From Turbatrix aceti (Eukaryota > Nematoda > Chromadorea > Rhabditida > Panagrolaimidae): 64,000 nt of DNA. Location of the stretch: NCBI GenBank assembly GCA_963969345.1, contig OZ017767.1:3686739-3750738 (forward strand). Reading direction: 5' to 3'. The position numbers were made by a program, and so were the translations under genes. The notes beneath the pieces are model-generated. The model made no database searches. It saw only the letters and a list, made by a program, of their open reading frames with translations, and was not told the DNA's origin. Below are positions 1 through 11,800 of the stretch, one piece after another. Within the stretch, counting starts at the first letter, position 1. Each line of letters opens with the position of its first letter.

Positions 1-3000
1 GCGAGAATGCGCATGACAAATGAACACGTCAAGACCTGTCGTCGTCTGCTGGAGAACATTTCAAAAATGGAAAAAGCCGCGAGTCTCGAAGAACCGACAG
101 CCACGCTCGCTCTCGTCCGTGAACAAAACGACTCGGATGGCGCGTCCCGGCGCAAAAACGGCAAAGTCACCACGATGGTCGGAAACTTTCCCGAGATCCT
201 GTGGCACTATGCGAAACAGGGCGACATGGATGGTTACGATCTGTTAACGCTGCATCCCATCGAAATCGGTCGCCAGGTGACTCTTCTGCACTCGCACATG
301 TACAGCGCTGTCCGGCCTGTGGAACTCGTCGGCGCGGCTTTTATGCGCAAAAACAACACTGACAGTCCGCAGCTCAAGAAGCTCACGCACCACAGCAACA
401 TGCTCACGTTCTACATCGTCAAGACCATTGTAGAAACTGAATGCCTTGACGAGCGCGTGGAGCTGCTTTCCCGTGTGCTCGAGATTATGAGCGTCCTCGA
501 GCAGTTCAACAACTTCAGCGGCATTGTTGCTTTTACCGCCGCTCTCATGCATTCTGCTGTTTACCGGCTCAAAGTCAGCACTGGGGTATGTTTCGTGTTT
601 TTTAGCGTTCCCAAATTCCGTTTTTTTTAGCGTCTGGATAGGGAAAAACGCGAGTGCTACGATCGATTCAAGAACAACTTTGCCGATGATCCGAGGTTCA
701 AGAAAATGAGACACCGTCTGCAGAACATCAACCCGCCATGCGTGCCGTTCTGCGGAACGTACATGAATAGGATTTACTTCTTCGAAGAGCAAAACAAGAC
801 GTTCGTCGACAAGAAAGGCGAGAAACGAAAAAATTCAACCTCGCGGAAGGAATCAACGACCTCGAAGGTGAATGATGGATGCAAAATCGACGACTCTAAG
901 CTGATTTCGTTTGTCAAGTGCCGCAAGATCACGGAGATCATCAAGGAGATCCAGCTTTACCAGTCGCAGCACTATCTCTTGAGAGCCGAGCCTTCCATCC
1001 TGGTGAGTTGGGTTGCGTTAGAAAACTGCATGTAACTTTTTATTTTGCCAGTCCACGGACGACTGATTTGGTTGTGGTTCTGTCTATTTCATGGCTCTTG
1101 CACGTTACTTCTTTTCTTTCTTTTGCGTCGAGGCTAATGATATTAGTTTTTCATTTTCGGAGATGCACGAGACCACTCGGCTCATTTGTCTGCTTTTTTC
1201 TTGGTTATTGGGTTTCTTGGAATGAGTCATCCGACTCCTCTGATTTTTGTACTCCACCCGGGTGCGAAGAACGGCATGTTTTATGCGTTTTTGGGTGCTT
1301 TGTCAGTTTTTTTTTCTGCCGGGGGCATTGCGGGCGTCGGTTTCGTTTTTTCCCACCGGAAGCAGGGGCGCCGCCGCCGGATGATGATGAACGACCACGA
1401 TCCCCCCTTAAACTGTTTTTGTCCCCGTTCAACGAACCGGACGTTGTGAAAAAACAATGACACAACCTTGGCTTGGAGCGGAGGGGCGCGAACATGTGGT
1501 TTCGTGGCTCCTCGCCTCATCACCGTCGTTTTTTGAGTGCTCGCTTCCCAATTCTGCTCTCAAAACGATCCCGCCATCCCAGCGCGCTGCAGGAGGTGCT
1601 TTAGAGGCGTTTTTTGCATCCGCGAAAGGAGTCCAACTTTTTGGAGGGAGTGCATCGAGCACTTCCGTTCTGTTTGACTTCCCCGGGCGCGCCGTCATCC
1701 ATCCATCTATTTTTTTTGACGCACGAATGCTAAAAAGTTGACAGGGCGTGATTTGTCGAGAATCAATGCTTCTGGACCCGTCTTGCGTTCACGTTCTTCG
1801 ACGCCGACGCGCAACTCCTGGGCGGTCCTAGAGCTCACATGGACGCGCTGTGGCGCAGGTACCGCGCCGTGCGCCATGGATTCAGCTACCACGGACGCCG
1901 GGGCTCAACCGACCTCCTCATGGCAGCCCAAGTCGATGATTTGGCCTGGACGCCCCCGGAAAAGCCTCTAGCGCCCAGGATGAGTCATCGGCCGCGCTCG
2001 CTCTCGAAGCCCTCTCGGCGGCTCGTCACGTGGTCTTGCAAGAGACTCAACTGGGTTATCGAGTCCAAGAAGGTATGTACATAATTACGTTGCCTTATGT
2101 GGCCTGCTTTGATTTACATACCTGCGGCGGGGTGGCTTTGTCTTTGTTTGAGCGAATGTTGGTTGATGTGAGTGATTTTCTGGAGGTAATTGTTCGCCTG
2201 ACAACAAATGGGCCGAGTGTGGGGGTTGTTTATGAGTGTCGGATGAGGGAGAAGCATAATCCAGAGTCTGCTTTGTCGTCGGCAAGCGATTAGTAAGTTA
2301 TACGGCCAATCACCGGGTAATATACAAGTAACAACACCCCGAGGCAGATTTTTTGCAGAGTCTGGCAGGGTTTGGTGGCAGCCGGTACCCTCCCTGACTT
2401 CCGGTCGAGCGCCTGCCGCTTTTTGCACGAGCTTTGTCATTTTTTATCGAGCGGACAGACGACGGCACGTCCGACGTGTGCGAGGTGCGTTGGCGATCGC
2501 CGCCGAAAGACACATGTTACCTGTCTTTCTTCCTCTCTCTTCTGAAACAAACGTGTATGTATTTCAACCCGGTAGCGAAAAGAAAACTGCAACCTGGGCG
2601 AGTCGGTCGAATCAAACCCTCACATTTTTTTTGGGTACATTGGCGTGTCGGAACGGGCGGAGGAGACTCTCAGCCCCCGTTTTACGCACAGCGCCTGTTG
2701 CAAGTTGCCGCGGCTAGCCGGATTTTTTTGTGTCTTGCTGCCTTCTCGCATAGGCCCACAGTAATGACATAACATGTCGTACGACTTTCACAAGCCTCCG
2801 ATTCTCGACGAATTCTTCAGCTTTGTCAAGCGCAGGAGACGGTCGTTCTTCGGCGGCCACAGATGCCGTACCGCTGCAAGTTGCTGCTTCCCCCTCGAAG
2901 CACCGACTTCTTTTCTCTTTTGGATTTATGACGATTCCGTAAGTTTCGCTCTCCGCGATAAATATCATTTTCTCCGGGGGCTTAAAATCTAAAATCACCT

Positions 3001-6000
3001 GTTGTATCAGCAAGCCTGCGTTCTTCCGGCCCGCTTCTAACTTTTTTGGGGCTTGGTCGAGGCCATCTGTTATCACGTAGGCATCGCGGTCCCGTTTGAT
3101 CCATTCTTGTACCTTTGCGGGGTGAGTTGGCTTCTTGTGCTTTGACGTGTTATCTCACCGCTTCTCACATCAGTGTCGGATTATCGCATTCCACTTGCCC
3201 GGAGTCCGCCGGAAGACAGGGCAATGCGAACTTGGACTTTGCACTTCCTATTCCGATTTTGATCGATTCATCGATTTTTCTTGGTATGCATCTCGGTGGA
3301 ATTTTTTTTCGATCACTGCAGTGTTGCAATGAGTGACGACGCTTTCATGTCACTTCCGGCTTTTTTTTTGGTTTTTGAGTTGCACTTAAGCCCGAAGAAA
3401 CATTTGGCGTGCCCGTGAAGAGTGATAGCCGATCTTTTGAGTAATGTAAGAACAACAGGCGTCGACTGAGGTTTGCACTTGGTCTTTCCTTCCGGCTTTC
3501 GACGAGCAAGCACTTTGAGACGACGGTCGGCATGCCATGACGTCGAGGAGAACGGTCAATATTTATTGCTCCGCATCAGGGGCTCCAGATGGTTGGCAGG
3601 GTTCAGAGTTCAGTCTGCCACGACGCAAGCGATCGATGAACTGTTATAATTCTCTTTAGTTTGTTTATTCTGATGTGAGTCAGTCCGGTTGAAGTGCCTT
3701 GATCCGTCAACACCTCCCCACAGGCAGTTCGTGTCCAAAAACGGTGTCTGTAGTGGTGTTATCTGAGAAGCGAGGGGGTTGTCGATTGTTTATCACGCTC
3801 CACGAGCCCCCTGCTTGCCAAACGGGCCTCGAAGCTTCTCGCCGCCCAGCTAGCTAGCAAGCACCGTTGTCGTCCCATAAAAGACCACTACGGACCGGCT
3901 GTTTAGTGATTGTAGCTTCATGCCTCTGCCAACAACCGCCGACACGCGCACACTCGTCTGCCTCAGGCACAGAATCAAAACAGCCATGCGCTTAATTTCT
4001 AAATCAGAATTCAACTTTCGTCGTCTCCAGTTTTTTATTCTCTGTGAGAAATCAAAAGTACGTTTTTTTGCGGCTTTTGCATCCGTAGTTATAGTAATTT
4101 ATTTAATTGTCTCCGCGTACCTTGCTGCCTGTCTGACATGAATCAACAATGTGTTTTTAAACAAGTTTTCCTCGACGATTTATCATCTCGGCGGATTGAC
4201 AGATTGATGCCGGCTTTCGCCAACTTGTCCGATTTATCTTCGACCTTGGCCTTGCTTTTGTCACGTCTTCTGCCTGTTTTGGCGGATCCAGGCATGCGAC
4301 TTATTTTTTATCCAGCTTTTTTAGACGCCAAGGCTGCTCCCGGCGGTAATCAGTCATTCTTCCATCTTTCGAGCGGCGCTCGGGAAGGAAAAATAAGAAA
4401 AGGAGCCGGAACAGTCTTTGTGTGCTCATATTTTTGTGACCAGGGACAATGGTGATTTCTCAAGGGGTTATTTTATCACTTTTTGATCACCTTTTACCCG
4501 CTGCATTTTTTTTTCTCGGCGCGTCTCCTTTTGTGTTCTCTTTTTTTTTTGATGGCGTCGCGCATCTATCAAGGCTAAATTTGGTAATTAGGGTTGACTG
4601 TGAGCTATTTTTGGAAATTCGAGAGTGTACTTTGTCTGCTCGGTTTTGTTTACGTCTTCGCCCCCGCTTTTGGACATTTGGTGAATCATGTCTGGTGTCC
4701 TCGTTCTGTTGTGTCTGGGGTTCACGATCCCCCGCGTTCAGGACAATATTCGCACCGAGGCATCGCTTATCTCCGATCTCCAGGGCTGTTATCGCTCATT
4801 GGCGCCTACGCAGCTGATCGGAAGGGGAAGTAGTGAGTGCAAGTTGTCAAGTGTTTTGAACACGCCAGAACGGATTGCAGTGATGTGACCGACGGTGGTT
4901 CCGTGGACACTTCCGGCGACGACTGCCTCGTGATCGTCGGAGAGACCAATCACATATCGACCCGTTCTTACTATGTTTTCGATTTACTTGTCGTCGTCAA
5001 ACTTGTTTTTTGCACAGGAAATGAGAGATCGAGGAGCTCGAATGCAGGAGGGGTGTTTTTTTGGTCGCCGCTGGTTTGGTTTCTGACTCCACCTGCAAAA
5101 ACGATGTCTTAATTAGTCGCGTAATTTGAATTACACGTTAGTCAGTCGCCATCTTTCTACTTCTATCCGCGTATACGACCGGAAGTCTTCATCGTCGTTG
5201 TCGTCGTCGTTGTCGACCGTGTTTACCCAACGAACCAAGTTTGTCTCATTATCATCTATTTCTGTGGTCACGAACCAAGTCAAGTGTTTTTGCTATCTTT
5301 GGCGCTGTTTATCAGATTATTCTGCAAATTTTGTGAGCCATGTTGATTTGCAGTCAGCCGAGTACACCTGGACATCTTTCGTCCGAATTGGTGCGTTAGG
5401 ATCTCTTTTTGTCTTTTTTCCCTGCTTTACTATATTTTTTGGGGATCAAAAATTTTTTTGAACTTTGTGTAACCTATTTTATTATTTCAGCAATTTTTCG
5501 AAAACCTGAACCCTCTCAATGGCTTTCGGGACCAGGATGAACTTGAAAACTACCTTTTCGACCAGTCATGTAAAATTGAGCCGAAGGATCAGCCTCCGCT
5601 CTCCTCAGCGGTAAGTCAAGATAACACTCTGCTTTATGATGGCCATAAAATGTACTTTTTTGGTTTTCAGCAGTCCAAGTACCCCTCAGAAGCGCTGAGG
5701 TCACCTGGCATCAAGGTACCCGTCACCAAGGCCGCGAAATCGGTGCCTGGCAAGTCACCAAAATCGCCTTCGATTGCGGGCCTGACTCCTCTGCCTCCCG
5801 TTACTCCGGGCTGTTTCGACGAGTCCAATTTCGGCATCCTGGACATCACTCCCGGTCAGATGCCCAAGTATATTGGTGACTCGGGCCGCGTGAACCAGGC
5901 TTTCACGAACGACACCCCTCTGCCGACGCCCAAGACCCCGCGAGGCTCGCGGGGTCCTGCTTCGCCGCACAGCGCGAGTTTTGACAAGTCTATGAATCAC

Positions 6001-6645
6001 TTTGCCTTTCCGCCGCCCGTTTCTGGACCCTACGGCTTTTCGAGGACAAATGGCACGTCCCCCAGCAGCGCAGGTGCCGAGGCGCGGTCTCATGCTTTTC
6101 CCACGACGATGGCCGCCGACGCAATTGTACTCGGCAAGCCGCCGCGGGGTCGGGGCAAGCCCCCGGCTCCCCTCCCGACCGGAGTCACGCCTTATTCGAC
6201 TCTAAAAAAACGGCCTCCTCCACCCCCTCCATGTGAGCCTTCCTGTAAGTTTTTTAGAAATTGTTTTAGAAATTGTTTTTATCGTTACTCTTTTTTTGCA
6301 GCATTGCACTCACACCGACCTCTGCCCCCGGTGCCGTCATCGACACTCTCCGCACCCCCTTCTCGACTCTCCCCCCTACACCAGAAAAACGAATCTCCCA
6401 CGAACGAAACCTTTCCCGAACCGCAACCGCCAGTCTCGCCGACCGTCAGCCTGATGGTGCCGCTCCCTACTCGAAGGCACTCATCGTCCGCGGGTTCGTC
6501 TTCAAGCACGGACGAACCGGACTTCACTAGCATCGCCTCTGCGCCTCCGCGGCCTCCGAAGCCGGTGGTGCTGACGAGGAAGAGTCCTGTGGAGCGATCT
6601 TCTACCTCTCCCCCACCGTTGCCGCCCAAGTCTTACCGCCGCTAG
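1..6645 (+). CDS. Sos: Son of sevenless (Ras guanine nucleotide exchange factor), 3' part
   Basis: Partial CDS open at the left edge. Exons: <1-585, 631-1002, 5491-5610, 5671-6244 and 6302-6645; phases agree at every junction, giving 664 residues in the window. Sos proteins load GTP onto Ras at the plasma membrane after recruitment by Grb2/Drk. The Cdc25/RasGEF domain fills residues ~60-335: a DLLTLHPIEIGRQ stretch near residue 80, VETECLDERVELLSRVLEIM, INPPCVPFCGTY near 228, and the closing FFENLNPL at the start of exon 3. The rest is a disordered, Pro-rich tail with candidate SH3-binding cores (a run of six prolines near 6220, RPLPPVP, PPLPPK at the C-terminus). The RasGEF domain carries a basic Lys/Ser insert (about nt 811-890) where human SOS1 has a shorter loop. 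The Dbl/PH and most of the REM part lie before the window. Identification rests on remembered similarity to human SOS1, and the domain order matches. Confidence 0.93.
1003..5490 (+). other. 4.5 kb intron of Sos
   Basis: The intron starts with CTG|GTGAGT and ends with ATTATTTCAG|CAA. It joins the end of the RasGEF domain to its last helix, both in phase 0. All other introns of this gene are 45-60 bp, so this one is exceptional. I see no complete gene inside on either strand. A G+C-richer part near 1740-2080 has an exon-like look (see findings). The rest has T-rich tracts typical of non-coding DNA here. Confidence 0.75.
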
Positions 6646-6773
6646 ACGTATCAGGCGTATCAGAAGCCCGCCATTTTCCTTCCATGCGTGCACATGGATG
6701 CAAAAACAATGCACAATGACCGGTATACACGAGTGTTTTCCTCTGCATGGCCCAATTCCGAGATTGGATAAAT

Positions 6774-6779
6774 AATAAA
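6774..6779 (+). terminator. Polyadenylation signal of Sos
   Basis: An AATAAA hexamer lies about 130 nt after the Sos stop codon, inside an A+T-rich GATAAATAATAAAT stretch. It is the first good signal downstream of the gene and precedes the next gene by about 160 nt. Confidence 0.6.
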
Positions 6780-6940
6780 TATTTTCATCAGACTTATTTG
6801 ATTGGATGTTGGGGGCGCACGATTTCATTCTCCTCTGATGTTACAAAATTTGAATTCGACGTTTTCTACCAACAAAAAAATGTCATAGAGATGAGCAAAC
6901 GACTTGTTTTGATTTTTTGAGTGCAGCAAACGCGAACTCA

Positions 6941-8038
6941 ATGCGATCGACGACGGGTCTGGCATTTTGCGCACTGCTGCTCCTGTTGAACGCAGTCGAT
7001 GGTCAGAACCCGTGTTTGCGCAACCCGTGCCAGAACAAAGGACAGTGCTTCTCGGCCGCCGAACCAGGACTCGAGAACAGCTACATCTGTCGCTGCACGT
7101 CCTGTTATGGAGGTTGGAAGGTTTCCGCAGGCTGCAAGCATTCATCTGACCCACTTGGCTGATTTCAGGCAAAGACTGCGAATTGCGCACGTGCGACTCT
7201 GAAAAGACATCTGGCATCGTATTTTTCTCCCGTCTCGTTTTGCTCGGCGTCACAGGGGTCGTCGGAGTCCTGGCTTTTATCATGTTTTTCTACCGGTTGC
7301 GTGTCGTCGGCCGTGAGAAGGTAAGCCAACTACTTCACCTGCCTACACCTGGATGAACATTTTTTTCAGGAGATTCCCGCGCGCAGAGTGAAGGGAACTC
7401 GTTTGGTCGCCGATCGTGTTACCCGCTTTGGCGGCAAAGAAAGCTATGTGCTTCGTCCGGTAGGTGTTGAACGGGATTTCAGAGGTGAACGATCAAGTCT
7501 TTTGTTCTAGGACTCGTCGACCAGCATGTGCAGCTACCTGGTGAACTCGGGAGGCCGCTCGTCGGCATCATCGGCGTCAGACTCTCTTCAACGTGCCGTT
7601 AAAAGCGATGAAGAGCGTCTGCGACGGTCTCTGCAACGCCTCAAATTCGCCCAGAGCGATTCGCCTTCCATGCATTCTCGGCGCCGCTTCCCTGCGTGGG
7701 ATGAGATCGAGATGCGGCGCCACGGCCTCGTAGACAAGCACTGCGATCGCATCCCGTTTGAGGAAGTTCCAAGCAACCCGCCCACGATAACCACTACCGA
7801 TGTGACCGCTACCCCCACGACTTCTATGAGTGCTGTGTCTTCGACCCAGGCTTCCACTCCTTCTGCTCAGCGCACTGCACTACCGGCGTCCACTGATGAG
7901 AGTTCGGCGTCAAAGCCGCCGTCGATGATCGTGTCGAACTCGTCATCGTCTTTCCAGGCAAAGTCGGCTAACAAATCAGAATCTGTTGCCCCGAAATTCT
8001 CTGAATACGCCAATCAAGACTTGGAGGGCAAAAAATGA
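6941..8038 (+). CDS. Small single-pass membrane protein with one EGF-like domain
   Basis: Exons 6941-7112, 7169-7320, 7370-7459 and 7511-8038 encode 313 residues. The N-terminus is a signal peptide ([21 protein letters not shown]). One EGF-like module follows, with cysteines at 25, 30, 36, 50, 52 and 61 and an extra Cys at 55; its final YGGKDCE is split by the first intron, and joining it restores the pattern. A hydrophobic helix (about residues 74-99) ends in a basic stop-transfer stretch. The cytoplasmic tail of about 210 residues is Ser/Thr/Pro-rich and disordered. The arrangement is that of a type I surface protein with a short ectodomain, as in EGF-family ligands or small adhesion proteins. 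I cannot assign a family: the single EGF next to the membrane recalls EGFR ligands, but no ligand signature was checked. The start was chosen because it places the signal peptide at the N-terminus; a 3' splice-site-like TGCAG lies 14 nt upstream. Confidence 0.82.
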
Positions 8039-8088
8039 ATGAATTGTTTTTTGTTGTTGTTAAAATGATATTTATAAAACATTTATCG

Positions 8089-8817
8089 TTATTGTCTGTG
8101 CTTCGCGAGGGTTCTGAAGATTCGTAGTTGTCTGTAGGGGTTGGAACTCGCGACCGGGGCTGTTTCAATTGACTGTTCGATGGCGCCTGGAGGCGCGATG
8201 GAGTTACTATACGGGTCTGATGGCACAATTACAGGTGGAGACGGCACCGCACCTGAGTAGGGTGCAGGGGCGGGATCTGGATAAAGAGGAGGTGGCGGTG
8301 GCGGAGCGGCATCAGGATACACCGGAGGTGATGCAGGAATTTCAGAATACAACGGAGGCGGAGGAGCGGCGTCGGGGTACGACGGAGGCGGGGGTGGGGG
8401 AGCAGCGTCGGGGTAAGATGAAGGCGGCGGTGGAATATCTGGATACGAAGAAACTTGTGCAGGCTCATAAGCACTGAAACAAACAATCAACTATGTTCCA
8501 AAAAGAATTTTGAAGAAATATACTCACACTTCTTTGCGCACAATAAACGAAGACGAAGGCCGAGGAACTACACGTGCCGGCACTACCGGTGTACGTACAA
8601 CAGGCACCTTGGCGATGCCGTAAACGGGCACTTTGACAAATGACGTTGTCGGGGGCTGCCAAGCATATCCAATTGTTCCGTAGCCCCCGTAGCCAGAGTA
8701 GCTACCGCCAGTCGAACCTCCACAACAGCAACATCCAAACGTGGCACCTACACTTTCAATAAGAGTCATGAAAGCCGTGAAGGTCCAAAATGTGGTCCGC
8801 CAGCCGATGATCATCAT
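8089..8817 (-). CDS. Secreted Pro/Tyr-rich protein with YPDAAPPPP repeats (cuticle or matrix-like)
   Basis: Two exons on the minus strand, 8817-8528 and 8473-8089, joined in phase 2 (GT|GTGAGT to TTTCAG|T), give 224 residues. The N-terminus is signal-like (MMIIGWRTTFWTFTAFMTLIESVGA), followed by a CCCCGG cluster and a Gly/Ser/Tyr-rich GGSYSGYGGYG segment. The middle is rich in V/P (KVPVYGIAKVPVV). The C-terminal half is built from imperfect repeats of YPDAAPPPPPP, with SYPD, VYPD and LYPD variants. This is the composition of structural extracellular proteins of cuticle, eggshell or secreted matrix, but no chitin-binding or other named domain is visible, so the role is inferred from composition only. 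The tandem MM start leaves the exact first codon open by one residue. A TATA box lies about 65 nt upstream. Confidence 0.8.
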
Positions 8818-8878
8818 TATGAATGTTGCACAACTTCAACTTTGAACTTTTTAACACCTGGCAGCCAGTCTGCGCAGC

Positions 8879-8884
8879 TTTATA
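8879..8884 (-). promoter_or_regulatory. TATA box of the Pro/Tyr-rich protein gene
   Basis: On the minus strand the sequence reads GTATAAAG, with TATAAA at 8884-8879. It lies 62 nt before the start codon, so a transcript would begin near 8850 and have a short leader of about 35 nt. No splice acceptor lies between TATA and ATG, unlike most genes in this window. Confidence 0.7.
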
Positions 8885-11800
8885 CGCCTATGCAGCCCCA
8901 CCGGCCGCAGCCAGTGATTAATCACGGCTCTGAGTTGCAGTGGAACCGACGACGCTTATCTTCCTTCTGCGATCTGTTCTACAAGGTTGCGCGGGCCAGA
9001 ATAACTTCTGGCTGCATGTCATATTTAGCTACAACCTGGTGCAGCCAGCACGTGATGGAGATAAAGCGTTTTGGCTACGCAAGAGAGGACGTGCCCCCGG
9101 CGTGATTTGTCATCGTCAGAGTTTTTGCTTTGATGTGAATCGAACTCTTGAATGAGTTGCGTTGCAAAAACCCCTGCTTTTCCAAAACAAAACCAAGGGC
9201 GAAAGTCACTGTGATACGAAAAAAAATCGAGCAGAAAACACAACTACGCCTTGAAAACGCTTGTGGCAAAAAAACGCGTGCGTTTACGGACAAGTTTTTT
9301 TCTTGAATGCGCTGACATTGACTTTGGTCTTCTCGTATTTCCTGTTGATTTGATCAGAGCACGTGCTCCTGGTGCTTAAAAGGTGTGTTCACAGAACATC
9401 CCGCGCCTTTTTCCAGCTGTGAATGTCCAAAACTTTTCAATCCCTGATACTTTGTGCCTTCGTCGTTGCCGTCGGACTCGGGAGAGCGGGAACGGCGACA
9501 GGCAGACGGGGGTATTTGTCGGTCTCTTGTGAACATGAACTATTCCATTAAGGGCAAGACCCAGCCGAACAGTTAGCCTGCTTTTATTGCCCGGCGGCGT
9601 GTTTTTGAGACAATCCTTCTCTTCTGTCGCTGTTTTTTGCCGCGTCTCTTGGTGGCCAACTCCGGCATGAATTATCTCTTTTTTTTTCCTACCACAGGCA
9701 GAGAGGCCCCTCCGCGTTGCTTTGTTTTGGACATTTGCGAAGCGACTGACTACTCGCAATTTAATTATTTATGACGATGCCAGATCGCGACACCTGTGCA
9801 AACACGACTTAACGGCTCGGCTCGTCGGTCAAACCCGATCTCCATCCCTCCCGACCCTTTGAGCACGGTGTCGTCGTTGCGTGCTCATGCTTCTCTGCTC
9901 TCCGTCAGGGGCTGTTAATTACCCTTTTTTATCATTCAGGTTGTCTGCGTAGCCGGACAAACTTTTTTTCTTGTTTTTTTGGAGCACAGGCACAGGATCA
10001 TGGTTTGTTTTACCGGTTGGCCGGCCGGGTTGTGGTCGACAAAGCAACTGCGAGGGGGTAAACAACAACTTGCACATCATCAAGTTCCCCCAAAGATCCC
10101 CCCCCTCCCCCCCATCCATCCCCGAGCCGAGAGGGTTTCACGCCAAATTATTCCCGGCTCTGGCTCTGCGCTGATTGGCAGGGGTGTCGTGATTGAATTA
10201 GGACCCCGATTCGATTCGAAGCTTTGTTTAGCTGGGTAAACGTTGACTTGTTTCGGAGTTTTTCCGCCTGGCTCAAGTTTTAGCGAAAACCCAGCACTCC
10301 ATAAAACCTACGGGGCATGTGTGTCCAATTAGGACCCGGCCCAGCCTGTGTCTTGTCCACTGCCTGCGCCTTGATTAACCGTATTCCGTCTTGTTCACGA
10401 CATGGCATTGATTAATTGGACGCCGGAGTCTCTGAGGCATGAAACGGCTCGACGTGGTGTCCCGCTGCAGCCTCGATCGATGGGGCTGACGCGCCTCGCT
10501 TCCTTTCCCCGGCTCACGCACTCGTGTCAGCTGTTTTTTTTCGCTACCAGCTTGTCAGCCGTCCGCCGCCGCTGACTGAGGCTTGCCGGCGGCGACCGAC
10601 GCTGCCGAGTGACCTTTGTGCTTTCTTGCAAGGCTCATTCAGTGGCGGAATCAAGTCAAGCTCGGCTCGCGAACAGGACCCCCTCTTACCTCGACAACCT
10701 TTGTTTACACTTTTTTTGTGCAAAGCCCGTAAAAAGAGAATTTCAGAGACTCTGACCTCGGGGTTGTTATTGTGCGCCGGTCACGGCCAATTTTGTCGTT
10801 TCCTTTTTTGTTTGCGGAGCAGTTGGTTGTCTCGTTTACAACCCCTGGCGGCGCTGCCTCTCCGGATGGCGGCGGTGCGACAGGAGATTTCAAAACGTGG
10901 TCAATTATCCTGATTGACTGCCCATTTACTGCCAGGTTGTACCAGACAATGGTTGGCGTGTTGTACCACAACCTGAGGAGGAGGCAACCTGTTCGCCTCA
11001 TCCTGTCTTTTTTGCGTACCTATCGATGCCAATTACCGCCGTAAATCCAAATCAATCACCGTGCGTGTAGTCTGATTTTGGCGGCAAGGACGACACCTAC
11101 CCGTAATTACTCCGGATAAGGGTCAAACAACAGCGCCCCCCTTCGACCCAACCCGGTGATTCTCTTCGAGAATCTTCGCAAATCACGTAGTTTCAAAGAG
11201 TCGGGCAAAACAGCACAACAACCGACCTGTCTCACGCTTCTTTTTTTTCAACGCCAAGTTAATTGACAAAAAAACCGGATGAACCCCAAGTCAACCAACG
11301 CCCGTCGTCGGCGTACGGTATCCAGTTCAATTTCTACGCGAGAGCCCATCCCTACTTTTTTTTCACGCAGAGCAAATGCGGCGATCGTCCCCCTCCCTGC
11401 CTGCATTGATTCGATTTGTTATGGTGTTGTCTTCCGCTCCGCGGGGCGGATGACTGTCAACTTTGACGCGCACTTCCTGTCAGGGTGCCAGGTAGACGGA
11501 GACAAAGGAGAAGAGAAGATCATGAACAGTTAATTCGGAATTCGTCCGACTAATTAGTCGTCGGCGCCGATCGACGAAAGCAGTTATCTGCTAGCCAGCG
11601 TGCAATCACCGAACTTTTGAACCTTTCTTCCAAATGAATGCGGATTTGGAAAACTTGTTCATGAATGAATACAGTAATTTTTTTCAAAGCATGAGAAAAT
11701 TGTCTGTCACAAGGTGTTCTGGATTTCGAACAAACTCAGTGGACCTCTTCACCTGTAAATCTCGTTTTGATTACCACCCGGAAGACTGGGAGCAAGACAG

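Noticed and set aside
244..792. Minus-strand open frame opposite the Sos RasGEF domain
   Set aside because: It mirrors the Sos coding frame and crosses the 586-630 intron; no domain or start context.
2714..3076. 120-residue minus-strand open frame in the Sos intron
   Set aside because: No start context, no splice partners, no recognisable motif and low-complexity flanks; likely chance.
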